NCBI GenBank assembly: GCA_946804195.1
Contig: CAMPEU010000001.1
Coordinates: forward strand, 1 to 64,000
Length of the DNA stretch: 64,000 nucleotides
DNA from: an uncultured Candidatus Saccharibacteria bacterium
GTDB lineage: Bacteria > Patescibacteriota > Saccharimonadia > Saccharimonadales > Saccharimonadaceae
Direction of reading: 5' to 3'
The notes beneath the pieces are model-generated. The model ran no database searches, had not been told where the DNA came from, and was given only the letters and a program-made list of their open reading frames with translations. Below are positions 27,749 to 37,690 of this stretch, piece after piece (positions within the stretch are counted from its first letter, which is position 1; each line of letters starts with the position of its first letter). Made by a program: the position numbers and the translations under genes.

Positions 27749-30049
27749 ATGCCGAAAAACCTCGTAATCGTCGAGTCCCCAGCAAAAGCAAAAACTATCG
27801 AAAAATACCTCGGTAGTGATTTTCATGTGCTTTCATCGGTTGGCCACATCCGCAGCATCCCAAAGAAAACAACCGACGGTAAACCACCGGTTGACATCAA
27901 GGACGGCTTCAAAACTCAATACGAAATAGATCCCGACAAAAAGAAAATTATTGCTGAACTAAGAAAAGGCGTCAAAGCCACTAGTACTGTTTGGCTAGCG
28001 ACCGACGAAGACCGCGAAGGAGAGGCAATTGCCTGGCATCTTTGTGAAGTCCTGAAACTCGATCCAAAAGTTACCAACCGTATCGTGTTTCATGAAATCA
28101 CAAAGAGCGCTATCGAAGAAGCTGTCAAAAAACCTCGTATTATTGATATGCACACTGTACAAGCTCAACAGGCCCGACAGATCCTCGATCGTATCGTTGG
28201 CTTCGAATTAAGTCCTGTTGTCTGGCAAAAAGTCCCTGGCGGTAAGTCAGCCGGTCGCGTCCAATCACCAGCAGTTCGACTCTTGGTCGAACGCGAACGC
28301 GAGATTACAGCATTTGAAGGCTCATTCCAATTCAAGGTAACTGCCGTATTCACTCATGAAAAAGATGAAATAAAAGCTGATCTACCCCAAAGGTTTGATA
28401 CCGAAAAGGAAGCACAAAAGTTCCTAGAAAGTCTTGCTGATGCAACATTTAATGTTACTAATGTGCAAACAAGTCCAGGCACACGTAACCCTAGCGCTCC
28501 ATTCACAACGAGTACCTTGCAACAAGAAGCAAACTCACGCATGGGCTACAGCAGCAAGGGCACGATGTCCAGCGCGCAACGCCTCTATCAGGCCGGTAAA
28601 ATTACCTATATGCGTACCGACAGCATGAGCTTGTCGGGCCAAGCAATTGCAAGTGCGAAGGACTACATCACCAATGCGTTTGGTGAAAAATATAGTCATG
28701 TTCGTAATTTCAAGACAAAATCCGCCAGCGCCCAAGAAGCCCACGAAGCCATTCGTCCGACCGACATGAAACTAGAAGTCGCCAGCAAAGATGATCATGA
28801 TCAAAAATTATATGCATTAATCCGAAACCGCACACTCGCCAGTCAAATGACTCCAGCCCAACTAGAAAAAACTACTATCACTATCGCCGTCAGTTCATCC
28901 AAGCACGTTTTTGAAGCAAAGGGTGAAGTTGTGCTATTTGATGGTTTCCTAAAAGTGTACGGCACAAACAAAAAGACCGATACGCTATTACCGAAACTGG
29001 CGGCAAACGATATGCTCAACCTCAATGAAGCGATTGCTAAACAAACCTTCGCCAAACCACCCGCTCGCTATACCGAAGGTAGCCTCGTCAAAAAACTCGA
29101 AGAACTCGGCATTGGCCGACCATCAACCTACGCAACAATTATCGACACCGTCCAGACACGCGGCTATGTCGTAAGAGGTGAGGGTGAAGGAACGGATCGC
29201 GATACTATTGTCCTGAGCCTCAAAAAACACAATGTTGAACGTGAAGTTATCCAAGAAAAAACAGGGGCAGACAAAGGTAAGCTTGTTCCAACACCAGCCG
29301 GTGAATTAATTGCCGATTTCCTAGGCAAGCATTTCAAGCAGATCATTGATTACGACTTTACCGCAGCTGTCGAGAAAAAGTTCGACCACATCGCCGATAA
29401 CAAATTGAAGCGAAACGACATGCTGGATGAATTTTATGGACCGTTTCACAAACTCATCGAAGCATCAGGCAGTATCGACCGCAGCAAAGTAGGGCAGTCG
29501 CGTAGCATCGGTACCGATCCCAAATCAGGCAAAATTATCACAGCACGCTTCGGACGATATGGCCCCATGCTACAACTGGGTGATACCGATAGCGAAGAAA
29601 AGCCTCAATTTGCGCCAATGCCAAAAGGTGCAAAAATTGAATCCGTTACACTCGAGGAAGCGTTGACTGCATTTGAATTACCGCGCGTTGTCGGTCTAAC
29701 TGATGACGGCCAAGAAATCAAAGCCAATGTCGGTCGTTTTGGACCATACATCCAAATCGGCAAGCTATACGTCAACATCAAAGACGAAGACCCACGCACA
29801 ATCACACACCAAAAATCCCTCGAACTCTACGCCGAAAAGCTCAAAACTGAAGCCGAAAAAAATATTGCCGACTTTGGCGACGGCGTCAAGGTATTAAATG
29901 GTCGTTTCGGACCATACATCACTGATGGCAAAAAGAATGCAAAAATCCCCAAAGATACAGATCCGAAAACCATCACCCACGAACAAGCCAAGAAAATGAT
30001 CAAGGAAGCACCAGTTGGCAAAAAACGTTTCACGAAGCGTAAAAAATAA
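27749..30049 (+). CDS. topA: DNA topoisomerase I
   Basis: LVIVESPAKAKTIEKYLG, DEDREGEAIAWHL, ITYMRTDS; C-terminal repeats. Confidence 0.97.
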   Translation: MPKNLVIVESPAKAKTIEKYLGSDFHVLSSVGHIRSIPKKTTDGKPPVDIKDGFKTQYEIDPDKKKIIAELRKGVKATSTVWLATDEDREGEAIAWHLCEVLKLDPKVTNRIVFHEITKSAIEEAVKKPRIIDMHTVQAQQARQILDRIVGFELSPVVWQKVPGGKSAGRVQSPAVRLLVEREREITAFEGSFQFKVTAVFTHEKDEIKADLPQRFDTEKEAQKFLESLADATFNVTNVQTSPGTRNPSAPFTTSTLQQEANSRMGYSSKGTMSSAQRLYQAGKITYMRTDSMSLSGQAIASAKDYITNAFGEKYSHVRNFKTKSASAQEAHEAIRPTDMKLEVASKDDHDQKLYALIRNRTLASQMTPAQLEKTTITIAVSSSKHVFEAKGEVVLFDGFLKVYGTNKKTDTLLPKLAANDMLNLNEAIAKQTFAKPPARYTEGSLVKKLEELGIGRPSTYATIIDTVQTRGYVVRGEGEGTDRDTIVLSLKKHNVEREVIQEKTGADKGKLVPTPAGELIADFLGKHFKQIIDYDFTAAVEKKFDHIADNKLKRNDMLDEFYGPFHKLIEASGSIDRSKVGQSRSIGTDPKSGKIITARFGRYGPMLQLGDTDSEEKPQFAPMPKGAKIESVTLEEALTAFELPRVVGLTDDGQEIKANVGRFGPYIQIGKLYVNIKDEDPRTITHQKSLELYAEKLKTEAEKNIADFGDGVKVLNGRFGPYITDGKKNAKIPKDTDPKTITHEQAKKMIKEAPVGKKRFTKRKK

Positions 30050-30151
30050 AAAGCCTATTTTATACATTGACTTTATTGAAATTAAGACTAGAATTACTTT
30101 ACTAGTCTCCATCTGAGAGACTCGAACATTCCCTGAGGGGAGGTGAAAAAT

Positions 30152-30343
30152 ATGAAGGTTGTCGGATCGGTATTCGGTGTCCTCGGTGTCCTGCTGTTCG
30201 TAGCAGCTGTCGTCGTCGGCGCTCCGGTCGCTGCGTCGGCCCTGGCCTTGAGCTTCTCGGCCGTATGGTCGTGGGCGACAGTGCAGGCATTCGTCGGTGG
30301 CGTCCTCGGCGTCGCACTGGCACGGTGGGGATTCGATCAGTAA
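30152..30343 (+). CDS. Small hydrophobic protein
   Basis: GGGAGGTG upstream; two TM-like segments. Confidence 0.55.
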   Translation: MKVVGSVFGVLGVLLFVAAVVVGAPVAASALALSFSAVWSWATVQAFVGGVLGVALARWGFDQ

Positions 30344-30440
30344 TGATCGATAATCTGCCGCAATCGACCGTCGTAAGTCAGCATTACTGATACTACGATC
30401 GTCCTACTTCACTCATAATTACATACCGCCCACAGAGCAA

Positions 30441-30480
30441 CCGCCTCGAGACCCACCTTCACGGTAAGGTCTCGAGGCGG
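30441..30480 (+). terminator. 13-bp perfect hairpin, probable terminator
   Basis: CCGCCTCGAGACC ... GGTCTCGAGGCGG then TCTT. Confidence 0.7.
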
Positions 30481-30663
30481 TCTTAAATTCAAACTCAGCA
30501 TATGTACCATTTTCATCTGTTACAACGCTTATGTTTAATAATCTATAAAATAATAAGCAAAATATAAAAAGTCCGAAAACATTGTTTACGAGATAGGTCT
30601 ATTTCATGCTATAATCTATAAAAGTACAGAAAGTGTTTGACATTATAAAAAATATGTTTTATA

Positions 30664-31791
30664 ATGAATAAGAGATTTAGAAATAATCCTAATACAACTG
30701 AGGTGAGGCAGAGAGGAAACAACCAAATGAGCCAAGCTCCAACAAAAACTACCGATGAACCGACAATAGTCGACATTGATAGTACAATTGAAGCGATTCT
30801 TGACGCCGTCGAACAAGAGCGAGAACGAGAAATCATTACTCGTCGTTTTGGTTTGTATGACCGCAAAGAGACTCTAGAACAAATCGGTGAGCTACTTGGT
30901 ATCACGAGAGAGCGTGTTCGCCAACTTGAAAAAGCAATCCTTATTCGCCTAAAGATCGCTAGTAGCGATGGTAAAATTCCCGCCGTTCAATCTGTTGAAA
31001 AAGCTCTCGTTCGCGAATTAAGCGAAATGGGGCGTCTCGCAACAGTTGCAGATTTGACCAATGCATTACTAGCCGACAAGGCAACACCGCTCACACGTTC
31101 ACGTGTCGCTTTCGCAGCAACACTCGCACCACGCCTCGCAGTTGTAAATGAAAACGATCATTACAAAAATGCCGTTGCTATCGCGGAGTATGGTGATGAA
31201 AAGAAAATCACAAAGCAAGTAGACGAAGTTGTTGCAGGTATTAAAAAGCATGGTGAGCCATTGACTATCGAGCAACTTCATGACCAGCTAAACCATGAAC
31301 ATCCATCACATGTACGGGCATTAGCTACTGTTAGCAAGCACCTGTCAAACCTCAAAGACCTTTGGGGACTCAACAAATGGCCAACAGTCAATCCAAAAAA
31401 CATCCGTGACAAAATCTATGTCATCCTCCTTGAAAAAGGATCTTCGATGCACTTTTCTGAAATTGCTGATTCTATCAAAGATAGTAGCTTTAGCCGCAAG
31501 AACGTTACAACACAAGCAATCCATAACGAGTTGATCAAAGATAAACGATTCGTGCTCATTGGTCGCGGTATCTATGCACTCGACAGCTGGGGTTATTCAA
31601 AGGGTACGGTCGCTGACACAATTTCAAAGATTCTCAAAAAGAGTGGTGAGCCCCTTCACCGTGATGAGATCGTCAAACGCGTACTCAAAAGTCGCCAAGT
31701 CAAAGAAACCACTATTCTATTGAATCTGCAAAGCAAGCCACAGTTCAAGCGTGTCGCCAAAGCGACATATACTCTTGCCGAAGAAAAATAG
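30664..31791 (+). CDS. Sigma-70 region-4-like protein with HARE-HTH (RpoE-delta-like) winged-helix repeats
   Basis: REREIITRRFGLYDRKETLEQIGELLGITRERVRQLEKAIL; later IRDKIYVILLEKGSSMHFSEIADSIKD; no region 2 visible. Confidence 0.85.
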   Translation: MNKRFRNNPNTTEVRQRGNNQMSQAPTKTTDEPTIVDIDSTIEAILDAVEQEREREIITRRFGLYDRKETLEQIGELLGITRERVRQLEKAILIRLKIASSDGKIPAVQSVEKALVRELSEMGRLATVADLTNALLADKATPLTRSRVAFAATLAPRLAVVNENDHYKNAVAIAEYGDEKKITKQVDEVVAGIKKHGEPLTIEQLHDQLNHEHPSHVRALATVSKHLSNLKDLWGLNKWPTVNPKNIRDKIYVILLEKGSSMHFSEIADSIKDSSFSRKNVTTQAIHNELIKDKRFVLIGRGIYALDSWGYSKGTVADTISKILKKSGEPLHRDEIVKRVLKSRQVKETTILLNLQSKPQFKRVAKATYTLAEEK

Positions 31792-31857
31792 CCTTCAACT
31801 CTCATGCATTAGTCGTGATAGCTTGTCAACAGGGGCGATTGATGGGACAATGTACTT

Positions 31858-34800
31858 ATGGAAATAATCGCCTGGATTATCAATTTAGCACTACAATGGT
31901 ACGTCTGGCTACCGGTCGTGTTGATTTTGGGATACCTAACATGGCGCAATTACCAACGCGTTGATGCTATTCGAGCGACCGAAAGCACCCTGTTAATCCT
32001 CGAAATCCCAAAGGCAAACGACAAAAAAGAACTCGCTGCCGAACAATTATTCGCTAGTTTGCATGGAATCCTACGTGATCGTGACGAACTCAAGCAATCT
32101 GGTGGAATTCAAGAACACCTCAGTTTTGAAATAGCATCTGTCAGCGGACAGATTCGTTTTTATGTTTGGGTACCGACCGCTCTTCGTAGTTTCGTTGAGG
32201 GGCAGATCTATTCACAATATCCAACTGTGCAAATTCACGAAGCCGAAGAAGACTACGTCTCGCATGAACGCCAACACAGCGTTATTTACTCTGGCGAAAT
32301 CACCTTAACCGATAGCGAATTTTTACCCATAAAGACATTCCAAAGCTTTGAGGTCGACCCGCTCGCTGGTATCACAGGCACATTGGCAAAACTCGAAACA
32401 ACGGGAGAGGAACTGTGGATCCAAGTACTCACGCGACCTATTGCTGACGAGTGGCATAAAGCCTCTGATAGCTGGATAAAAACAGTCAAAAACGGAGGTA
32501 GTCCCTTCGCATTTCTTTCTGATGGTCAAGGATTCGACGCCAAATGGCTACTAGGCCTACTTGAAGCTCTCTGGCGACCACCCGAGCAGGGTGTAGGTGG
32601 TAGCGGCGGTTCCTCAAAACCCGAAGTTTCAGAACGCAACAAAACTCGCATCTCCGAGGCAGAGACCAAGGCGACCAAACTTGGCTACCGCGTAAAGATT
32701 CGCGTTGCTTATCTGGGCGAGAGTCAAACAAATGCCAAACTACAAATGCAAGCACTTGTCGGAACATTTAAACAATACAACAGCACCAATTTGAACGGAT
32801 TCAAAGTAACCGGCACAAGTTTTCGCAAAGAAGACCTCGAAAAATACCGCTCCCGTTTGTTCGCGGACAAGGGGTATATCCTCAATATCGAAGAAGTTGC
32901 CAGTGTCTTTCACTTGCCGCACACAAACGTTGAAACACCAAATATTGTTTGGGCATCATCAAAGACAGCCGAACCGCCGTCGAAACTGCCGATTATCACC
33001 GGCGATGATGCGATCGATGAAAATATCAGTGCTTTCGGTCTAACGAACTTTCGTGGCATAAATCATCAATTCGGTATGTTGCGTAGTGACCGTTCACGTC
33101 ATGTCTACATCATTGGTCAAACTGGAGCGGGTAAGTCAGGTACGCTCGAGCTCTTTGCATTATCCGACATATATCATAACCATGGATACGCTATCATTGA
33201 TCCACATGGCGATTTTGCTATTAATAACATGCGTTTTATCCCAGCCGACAGACTAAAAGACGTCGTGTACTTCAACCCTGCCGATACAGCTTATCCACTA
33301 GGCTTTAATCCGTTAGAAATCATCGATCCCAACATGAAATCAAACATCAGCTCGGAAGTCATTGGCGTGCTAGAGCGTATGTTTAGCAATAGCTGGGGAC
33401 CTCGACTAGAATACATTTTGCGTTATACGATTCTGGCACTCCTGGATCGACCAAACGCCACAATGCTCGATATTACACGAATGCTCACCGACAAGAAATT
33501 CCGCAAGGAAACTCTATCCTACAGCCAAGACACTGTTGTTTTGCAATTTTGGAACGTCGAATTCAGTAGTTGGACCGAAAAGTTTCAGGCGGAAGCAATC
33601 GCACCAATCCTAAACAAGGTAGGTGCATTTACCGCCAATCCAATTATTCGTAACATTGTCGGTCAACCCAAATCCACATTTAATATCCGCGAGATGATGG
33701 ACGAGGGCAAGATACTGATAGTCAACCTATCGAAAGGACTACTGGGCGAAGATAACTCGAGCGTACTAGGTGCATTTTTGGTAACAAAAATTCAGTTGGC
33801 CGCCATGAGCCGTAGTGATATTCCTAGAATTGAAGATCGACGGCCATTCTATTTATATGTAGACGAGTTCCAAAACTTTGCGACGGATTCATTTGCTACT
33901 ATCTTGTCCGAGGCGCGTAAATACGGCCTAAACCTGACGGTTGCCAATCAATACATTTCACAAATGTCCGACACGGTTCGTGGGGCGGTATTTGGCAACG
34001 TCGGCACAATGATTAGCTTTCGTGTTTCTGCGGATGATGCGCCAATTCTCAGTAAACAATTCGAACCTCAATTTGAGCCAACCGATCTATTGCAAATGGC
34101 TAATCGAAACTTTGTCATTAATATGGTAATCAATGGAGAAAAGGCGCCAGCATTTAGTGCACGAACGCTACAGCTACCACCAATACAATCAGATAATACG
34201 GCGTTCATTGTCGAGAACACCCGGACTAATTACAGCCGTACTCGCGAGGATATCGAGAGATTTATTAATGAATCAATCCAGCCACCAGACTACTTGATGC
34301 GAAAGGGGCCAGGAAACCCTAGAGTCAAGCAATCCCAGCCACCTGAACAACAGGGGCCTACCCCCGTTGTCACCCCTGTCAGCGAAAATCCTCAGCCCCA
34401 ACAGCCCAATAGGCCAAAATTCGTTATCGAAACGCCACAGGGTGAAGCTGCCGTACAGACAGCAAACAAACCTACGCCCGTCAAAGAAACGCCTAGAGTA
34501 GAGAAGCCTGTGAAGCCTGCCGAAAAATCTGAAACAAAAGAGGTGAGTGCTGACGATCATAAAGATAAAGAAGCGGACACGCCCGCAAAGAGAAAACGAT
34601 CCCGAAGCCGTCGTCGCAAAAAAGATGATTCCGAAGATAATACAAACAACGAAAACAAGCCTGAAGAAAAAAAGAATGGTGAACCGCCTAAAAGTATAGT
34701 GCAGCCCAAACCGAAGGCAGCGCCTAAACAATCCGAAAAGACAGAGCATGTTAATGACCTCCTGAAGGTTAAGCATCACATATCAGAACAACCGGTGCCT

Positions 34801-34893
34801 CAACCACCTCAGCAACCCAAAGTTCAGCAACCAACCCCACCACCAAAGCCACGCCAAGACAACGACGATATGGGCCTCCTGCGAGTGCGCTAG
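31858..34893 (+). CDS. Type IV secretion/conjugation-type ATPase (VirD4/TraG-like) with disordered charged tail
   Basis: IIGQTGAGKSGTLELFAL, AIIDPHGDFAI, FYLYVDEFQNFATDSFATILSEARKYGLNLTVANQY. Confidence 0.88.
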   Translation: MEIIAWIINLALQWYVWLPVVLILGYLTWRNYQRVDAIRATESTLLILEIPKANDKKELAAEQLFASLHGILRDRDELKQSGGIQEHLSFEIASVSGQIRFYVWVPTALRSFVEGQIYSQYPTVQIHEAEEDYVSHERQHSVIYSGEITLTDSEFLPIKTFQSFEVDPLAGITGTLAKLETTGEELWIQVLTRPIADEWHKASDSWIKTVKNGGSPFAFLSDGQGFDAKWLLGLLEALWRPPEQGVGGSGGSSKPEVSERNKTRISEAETKATKLGYRVKIRVAYLGESQTNAKLQMQALVGTFKQYNSTNLNGFKVTGTSFRKEDLEKYRSRLFADKGYILNIEEVASVFHLPHTNVETPNIVWASSKTAEPPSKLPIITGDDAIDENISAFGLTNFRGINHQFGMLRSDRSRHVYIIGQTGAGKSGTLELFALSDIYHNHGYAIIDPHGDFAINNMRFIPADRLKDVVYFNPADTAYPLGFNPLEIIDPNMKSNISSEVIGVLERMFSNSWGPRLEYILRYTILALLDRPNATMLDITRMLTDKKFRKETLSYSQDTVVLQFWNVEFSSWTEKFQAEAIAPILNKVGAFTANPIIRNIVGQPKSTFNIREMMDEGKILIVNLSKGLLGEDNSSVLGAFLVTKIQLAAMSRSDIPRIEDRRPFYLYVDEFQNFATDSFATILSEARKYGLNLTVANQYISQMSDTVRGAVFGNVGTMISFRVSADDAPILSKQFEPQFEPTDLLQMANRNFVINMVINGEKAPAFSARTLQLPPIQSDNTAFIVENTRTNYSRTREDIERFINESIQPPDYLMRKGPGNPRVKQSQPPEQQGPTPVVTPVSENPQPQQPNRPKFVIETPQGEAAVQTANKPTPVKETPRVEKPVKPAEKSETKEVSADDHKDKEADTPAKRKRSRSRRRKKDDSEDNTNNENKPEEKKNGEPPKSIVQPKPKAAPKQSEKTEHVNDLLKVKHHISEQPVPQPPQQPKVQQPTPPPKPRQDNDDMGLLRVR

Positions 34894-34919
34894 CGCTAGC
34901 GTTATGATATAGTGGAGCT

Positions 34920-35270
34920 ATGTTTAACTTCTTTGCACAGATTGACCCAGCAGCCCTCCAGGAGCAGATAACTGAAGCGAATAATCAGCAGGCGCAATTG
35001 CTCGAACTTGCCCAGACGATGCAGGAGTTCCTGAAGGCGTATCTTCCATTCCTGATTGCAGGGGCAGCCGTATTTGCACTATTCTTTTTGATACATGCAG
35101 TCAACAAAATGCGAGTGGATCGTGCAATTCTTCGCATCGATAAAAACCTCGAAAAACTCCTCGAAAAACATACCAGCGCACCCGCGCATGAATCAAAATC
35201 ATATGCGAACACGTACGAACCGAAACCGCCTCCAAATGACACTTCGAAACCATCAGCAGAGCAGACATAA
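34920..35270 (+). CDS. Small single-TM protein
   Basis: FLIAGAAVFALFFLIHAV then charged helix. Confidence 0.55.
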   Translation: MFNFFAQIDPAALQEQITEANNQQAQLLELAQTMQEFLKAYLPFLIAGAAVFALFFLIHAVNKMRVDRAILRIDKNLEKLLEKHTSAPAHESKSYANTYEPKPPPNDTSKPSAEQT

Positions 35271-35283
35271 TCAGGTTCGATAT

Positions 35284-36567
35284 TTACGCTATTTCACTCT
35301 GATCAATAATACGCTCGACATCACCAATCGCATCACGAGTACCAGTCAGGTGTGTGTATTGTTGAGTTACTGTGGCGTAATCAGCGATCTCATCAACCGC
35401 ACGGCGAATGTCATCCATACGAATAGTGTCGAGCTTGCGCATGACTTTGCGGACGTCTGTCGGTTCGCGATAGGATTGAAGTTTGTTGACATGAGAGTCA
35501 ACTCGGTCTTCAGTAGAAAGCAACTGTCTGGCAAAAGCATGCTTGAACTGAGCTAGTTTACCTTGTAACTCACTATCCCCAAAATCAGCTCCGCGCTTGC
35601 TATATATTTCATCAAATATGGTCGTCGCCGTAGCGATGTTTTCTTTGTCAGTCGTCACTCCGCCGGATAGAGCCCAGGCGTCGGGGTGATTGAATGTCAT
35701 GGCATAGATTGAACCATCGTACGATATACCTTTGTCATACCGCATTCGCTCAAAGCAAGATAGCGCCAACGAGCCTAGCGCCACGCCAAACTCAAGCCGT
35801 CGTTCATTAAACGTATCTCGAAACTCGGATGACATAGGATAACCTACAGACATGCGCACATTGTTAGAGTCCTCACGTACGAGACCGGTACGATGATGTT
35901 CGCCCCACGCAACAGCAGGCGGAGTGTTCGCGTGCTGAGTAGTGTCTTGGTCCGCCTCAAAGTACCTACTAGCAAGCTGTGCAACTTCGTCGAGCTTTGC
36001 CTTGCCACTGACAATCAGCGCCATCTGGCCCAACTTGTAGTATTTGTCGTGGAGATCTTTGAGCGTATCAGTATCAAAGAAAATCTTGTCATGAAACCCT
36101 CCAACACTCCGACCATACGGCGCACCGTACATGGCATCCATGCTGGTAATTGTATGCATACGATCAATGCTATCGAGATTCGTTGTCATCTCTCGACGCA
36201 CCGCCTTCAATTCATGTTCCACACTTTCCTCGGGGAAATGCGTGTGTTGCAAAATCTGACTCAAATAATGCATATTAGGCTCCAACTCCAAGCCATTCGC
36301 ATAGTAGATGGTACGCGTGTAGTATGTATTGGCGTTCGTCATCATGCCTTTCGCTGTGGCATAGCGTCGCAGAGCCGTACGATTATCAAAATCATCGGTC
36401 TCTAGGTGTACACAATGCTCGAACACATGTGCCACACCCTCGTGACCAGGCTGTTCGTTGACACTCCCATAAGGGACAAAGACCGACACGTCATTGTTGC
36501 GAGCACCAGGTATGCGATCGTTATATACAGTTAATCCGTTGTCGAGTATTGCCTTTTCGAGTGCCAT
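35284..36567 (-). CDS. M16 family zinc metallopeptidase
   Basis: HVFEHCVH (HxxEH) with downstream glutamates. Confidence 0.88.
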   Translation of the reverse strand: MALEKAILDNGLTVYNDRIPGARNNDVSVFVPYGSVNEQPGHEGVAHVFEHCVHLETDDFDNRTALRRYATAKGMMTNANTYYTRTIYYANGLELEPNMHYLSQILQHTHFPEESVEHELKAVRREMTTNLDSIDRMHTITSMDAMYGAPYGRSVGGFHDKIFFDTDTLKDLHDKYYKLGQMALIVSGKAKLDEVAQLASRYFEADQDTTQHANTPPAVAWGEHHRTGLVREDSNNVRMSVGYPMSSEFRDTFNERRLEFGVALGSLALSCFERMRYDKGISYDGSIYAMTFNHPDAWALSGGVTTDKENIATATTIFDEIYSKRGADFGDSELQGKLAQFKHAFARQLLSTEDRVDSHVNKLQSYREPTDVRKVMRKLDTIRMDDIRRAVDEIADYATVTQQYTHLTGTRDAIGDVERIIDQSEIA

Positions 36568-36660
36568 ATTTCCTCCAGAGTAGGTTAGTGGTCCTCATTA
36601 TACACCACCGACCCAAAGGGGTGGGGATTAAACCGTATTATTATTAGTAATATTTACATA

Positions 36661-36894
36661 ATGGATATTCTGTCAGACGGTGCGATCTATTCAGTATTCC
36701 ATGCAACAACGACCTGTCTCACGTGCAAAGATATCAACACCGATCATGAACGCAAGATACTGAATCAGCTCGATCTCGAGGATATATATTTAAATCCATC
36801 AAACAGTGCAATATTAGTCGCCGGCTTTCAAATGGCTATAACCAAGGGACTGCTTACCAACAATCAAATCTCTGTTGCTATAATAAACTCATGA
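36661..36894 (+). CDS. Hypothetical protein
   Basis: 77-aa ORF only. Confidence 0.3.
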   Translation: MDILSDGAIYSVFHATTTCLTCKDINTDHERKILNQLDLEDIYLNPSNSAILVAGFQMAITKGLLTNNQISVAIINS

Positions 36895-36950
36895 GTAAAA
36901 AACAACTGTGCCCACAATCAAAAAAAAGTAACAAACACCCGTAAAACTCT

Positions 36951-36970
36951 ATAGAACAAAAATAGAACAC
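36951..36970 (+). repeat. 20-bp direct repeat, left copy
   Basis: ATAGAACAAAAATAGAACAC, identical to 37643-37662. Confidence 0.9.
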
Positions 36971-36994
36971 TTGTTCAATCAATCCAGAAGATAT

Positions 36995-37061
36995 TTACAG
37001 GGGTGTGACCCCTGTAAGATTTTGTTCTAAATGGGCATATTACCCCTGTCGACCCCTGTAA
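36995..37061. repeat. ACCCCTGT(AA) iteron-like repeats
   Basis: One inverted copy (36995-37004) and three direct copies (37008-37017, 37042-37049, 37052-37061). Confidence 0.75.
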
Positions 37062-37642
37062 TGAGAAATCCACATAAAAACCGTAGAAAATAGTATGTAA
37101 CGTACGTATCGACCAAGCAAAGAAGAAAAGTGGAGCAATAAATAGGGCAACACAAAAAAAGTGGGCGAACCGAGCAGGAATCCGGCGGATCAACATGCAT
37201 ACACATTCATATCAGACATAGTGACTTTGGGTCGCACAATATATCTTTTACGACATTACATATGTAAACATAAGTTGATTCAGTATACGTCTTCTCCAGG
37301 TACAAATAGGGGGGTTGGTCTTGTACGCGCCGTGTAGCGTAGGTTTATGTTTGCACTTTCGTACATGCACACCGCACTGTTACTATACACATTACCATAC
37401 GCATTACTCATACCTATATGGTACCCAATTATCATTTACCACAACACCCCGCATATGTGTCGCATTTGACTTTTCTGAGAAAATTATGTGTTCTATATGT
37501 TTTCCACAGCTAGTGCACTAAATTTTTCACGCACGCCTGTCTCCTATTTTTCACGCGCCTCCCCTACTTTTCTGAGAACATTTGACATTTTGCAAAAAGT
37601 ATATGTTTATATAGTTTTTTTGAATATTGTAAATATATGAAA

Positions 37643-37662
37643 ATAGAACAAAAATAGAACAC
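37643..37662 (+). repeat. 20-bp direct repeat, right copy
   Basis: ATAGAACAAAAATAGAACAC. Confidence 0.9.
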
Positions 37663-37690
37663 CGTCGAGGGAGTGAGGAGGGTATTGCTA

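Noticed and set aside
34273-34779. - strand ORF of 168 aa rich in Phe/Arg
   Set aside because: Shadow of the Lys/Glu/Pro-rich tail of the VirD4-like ATPase.
37245-37276. dif-like XerCD site (TTACATATGTAAACAT)
   Set aside because: The XerD-like half resembles known dif arms but the XerC half matches poorly; needs genome-wide skew data.
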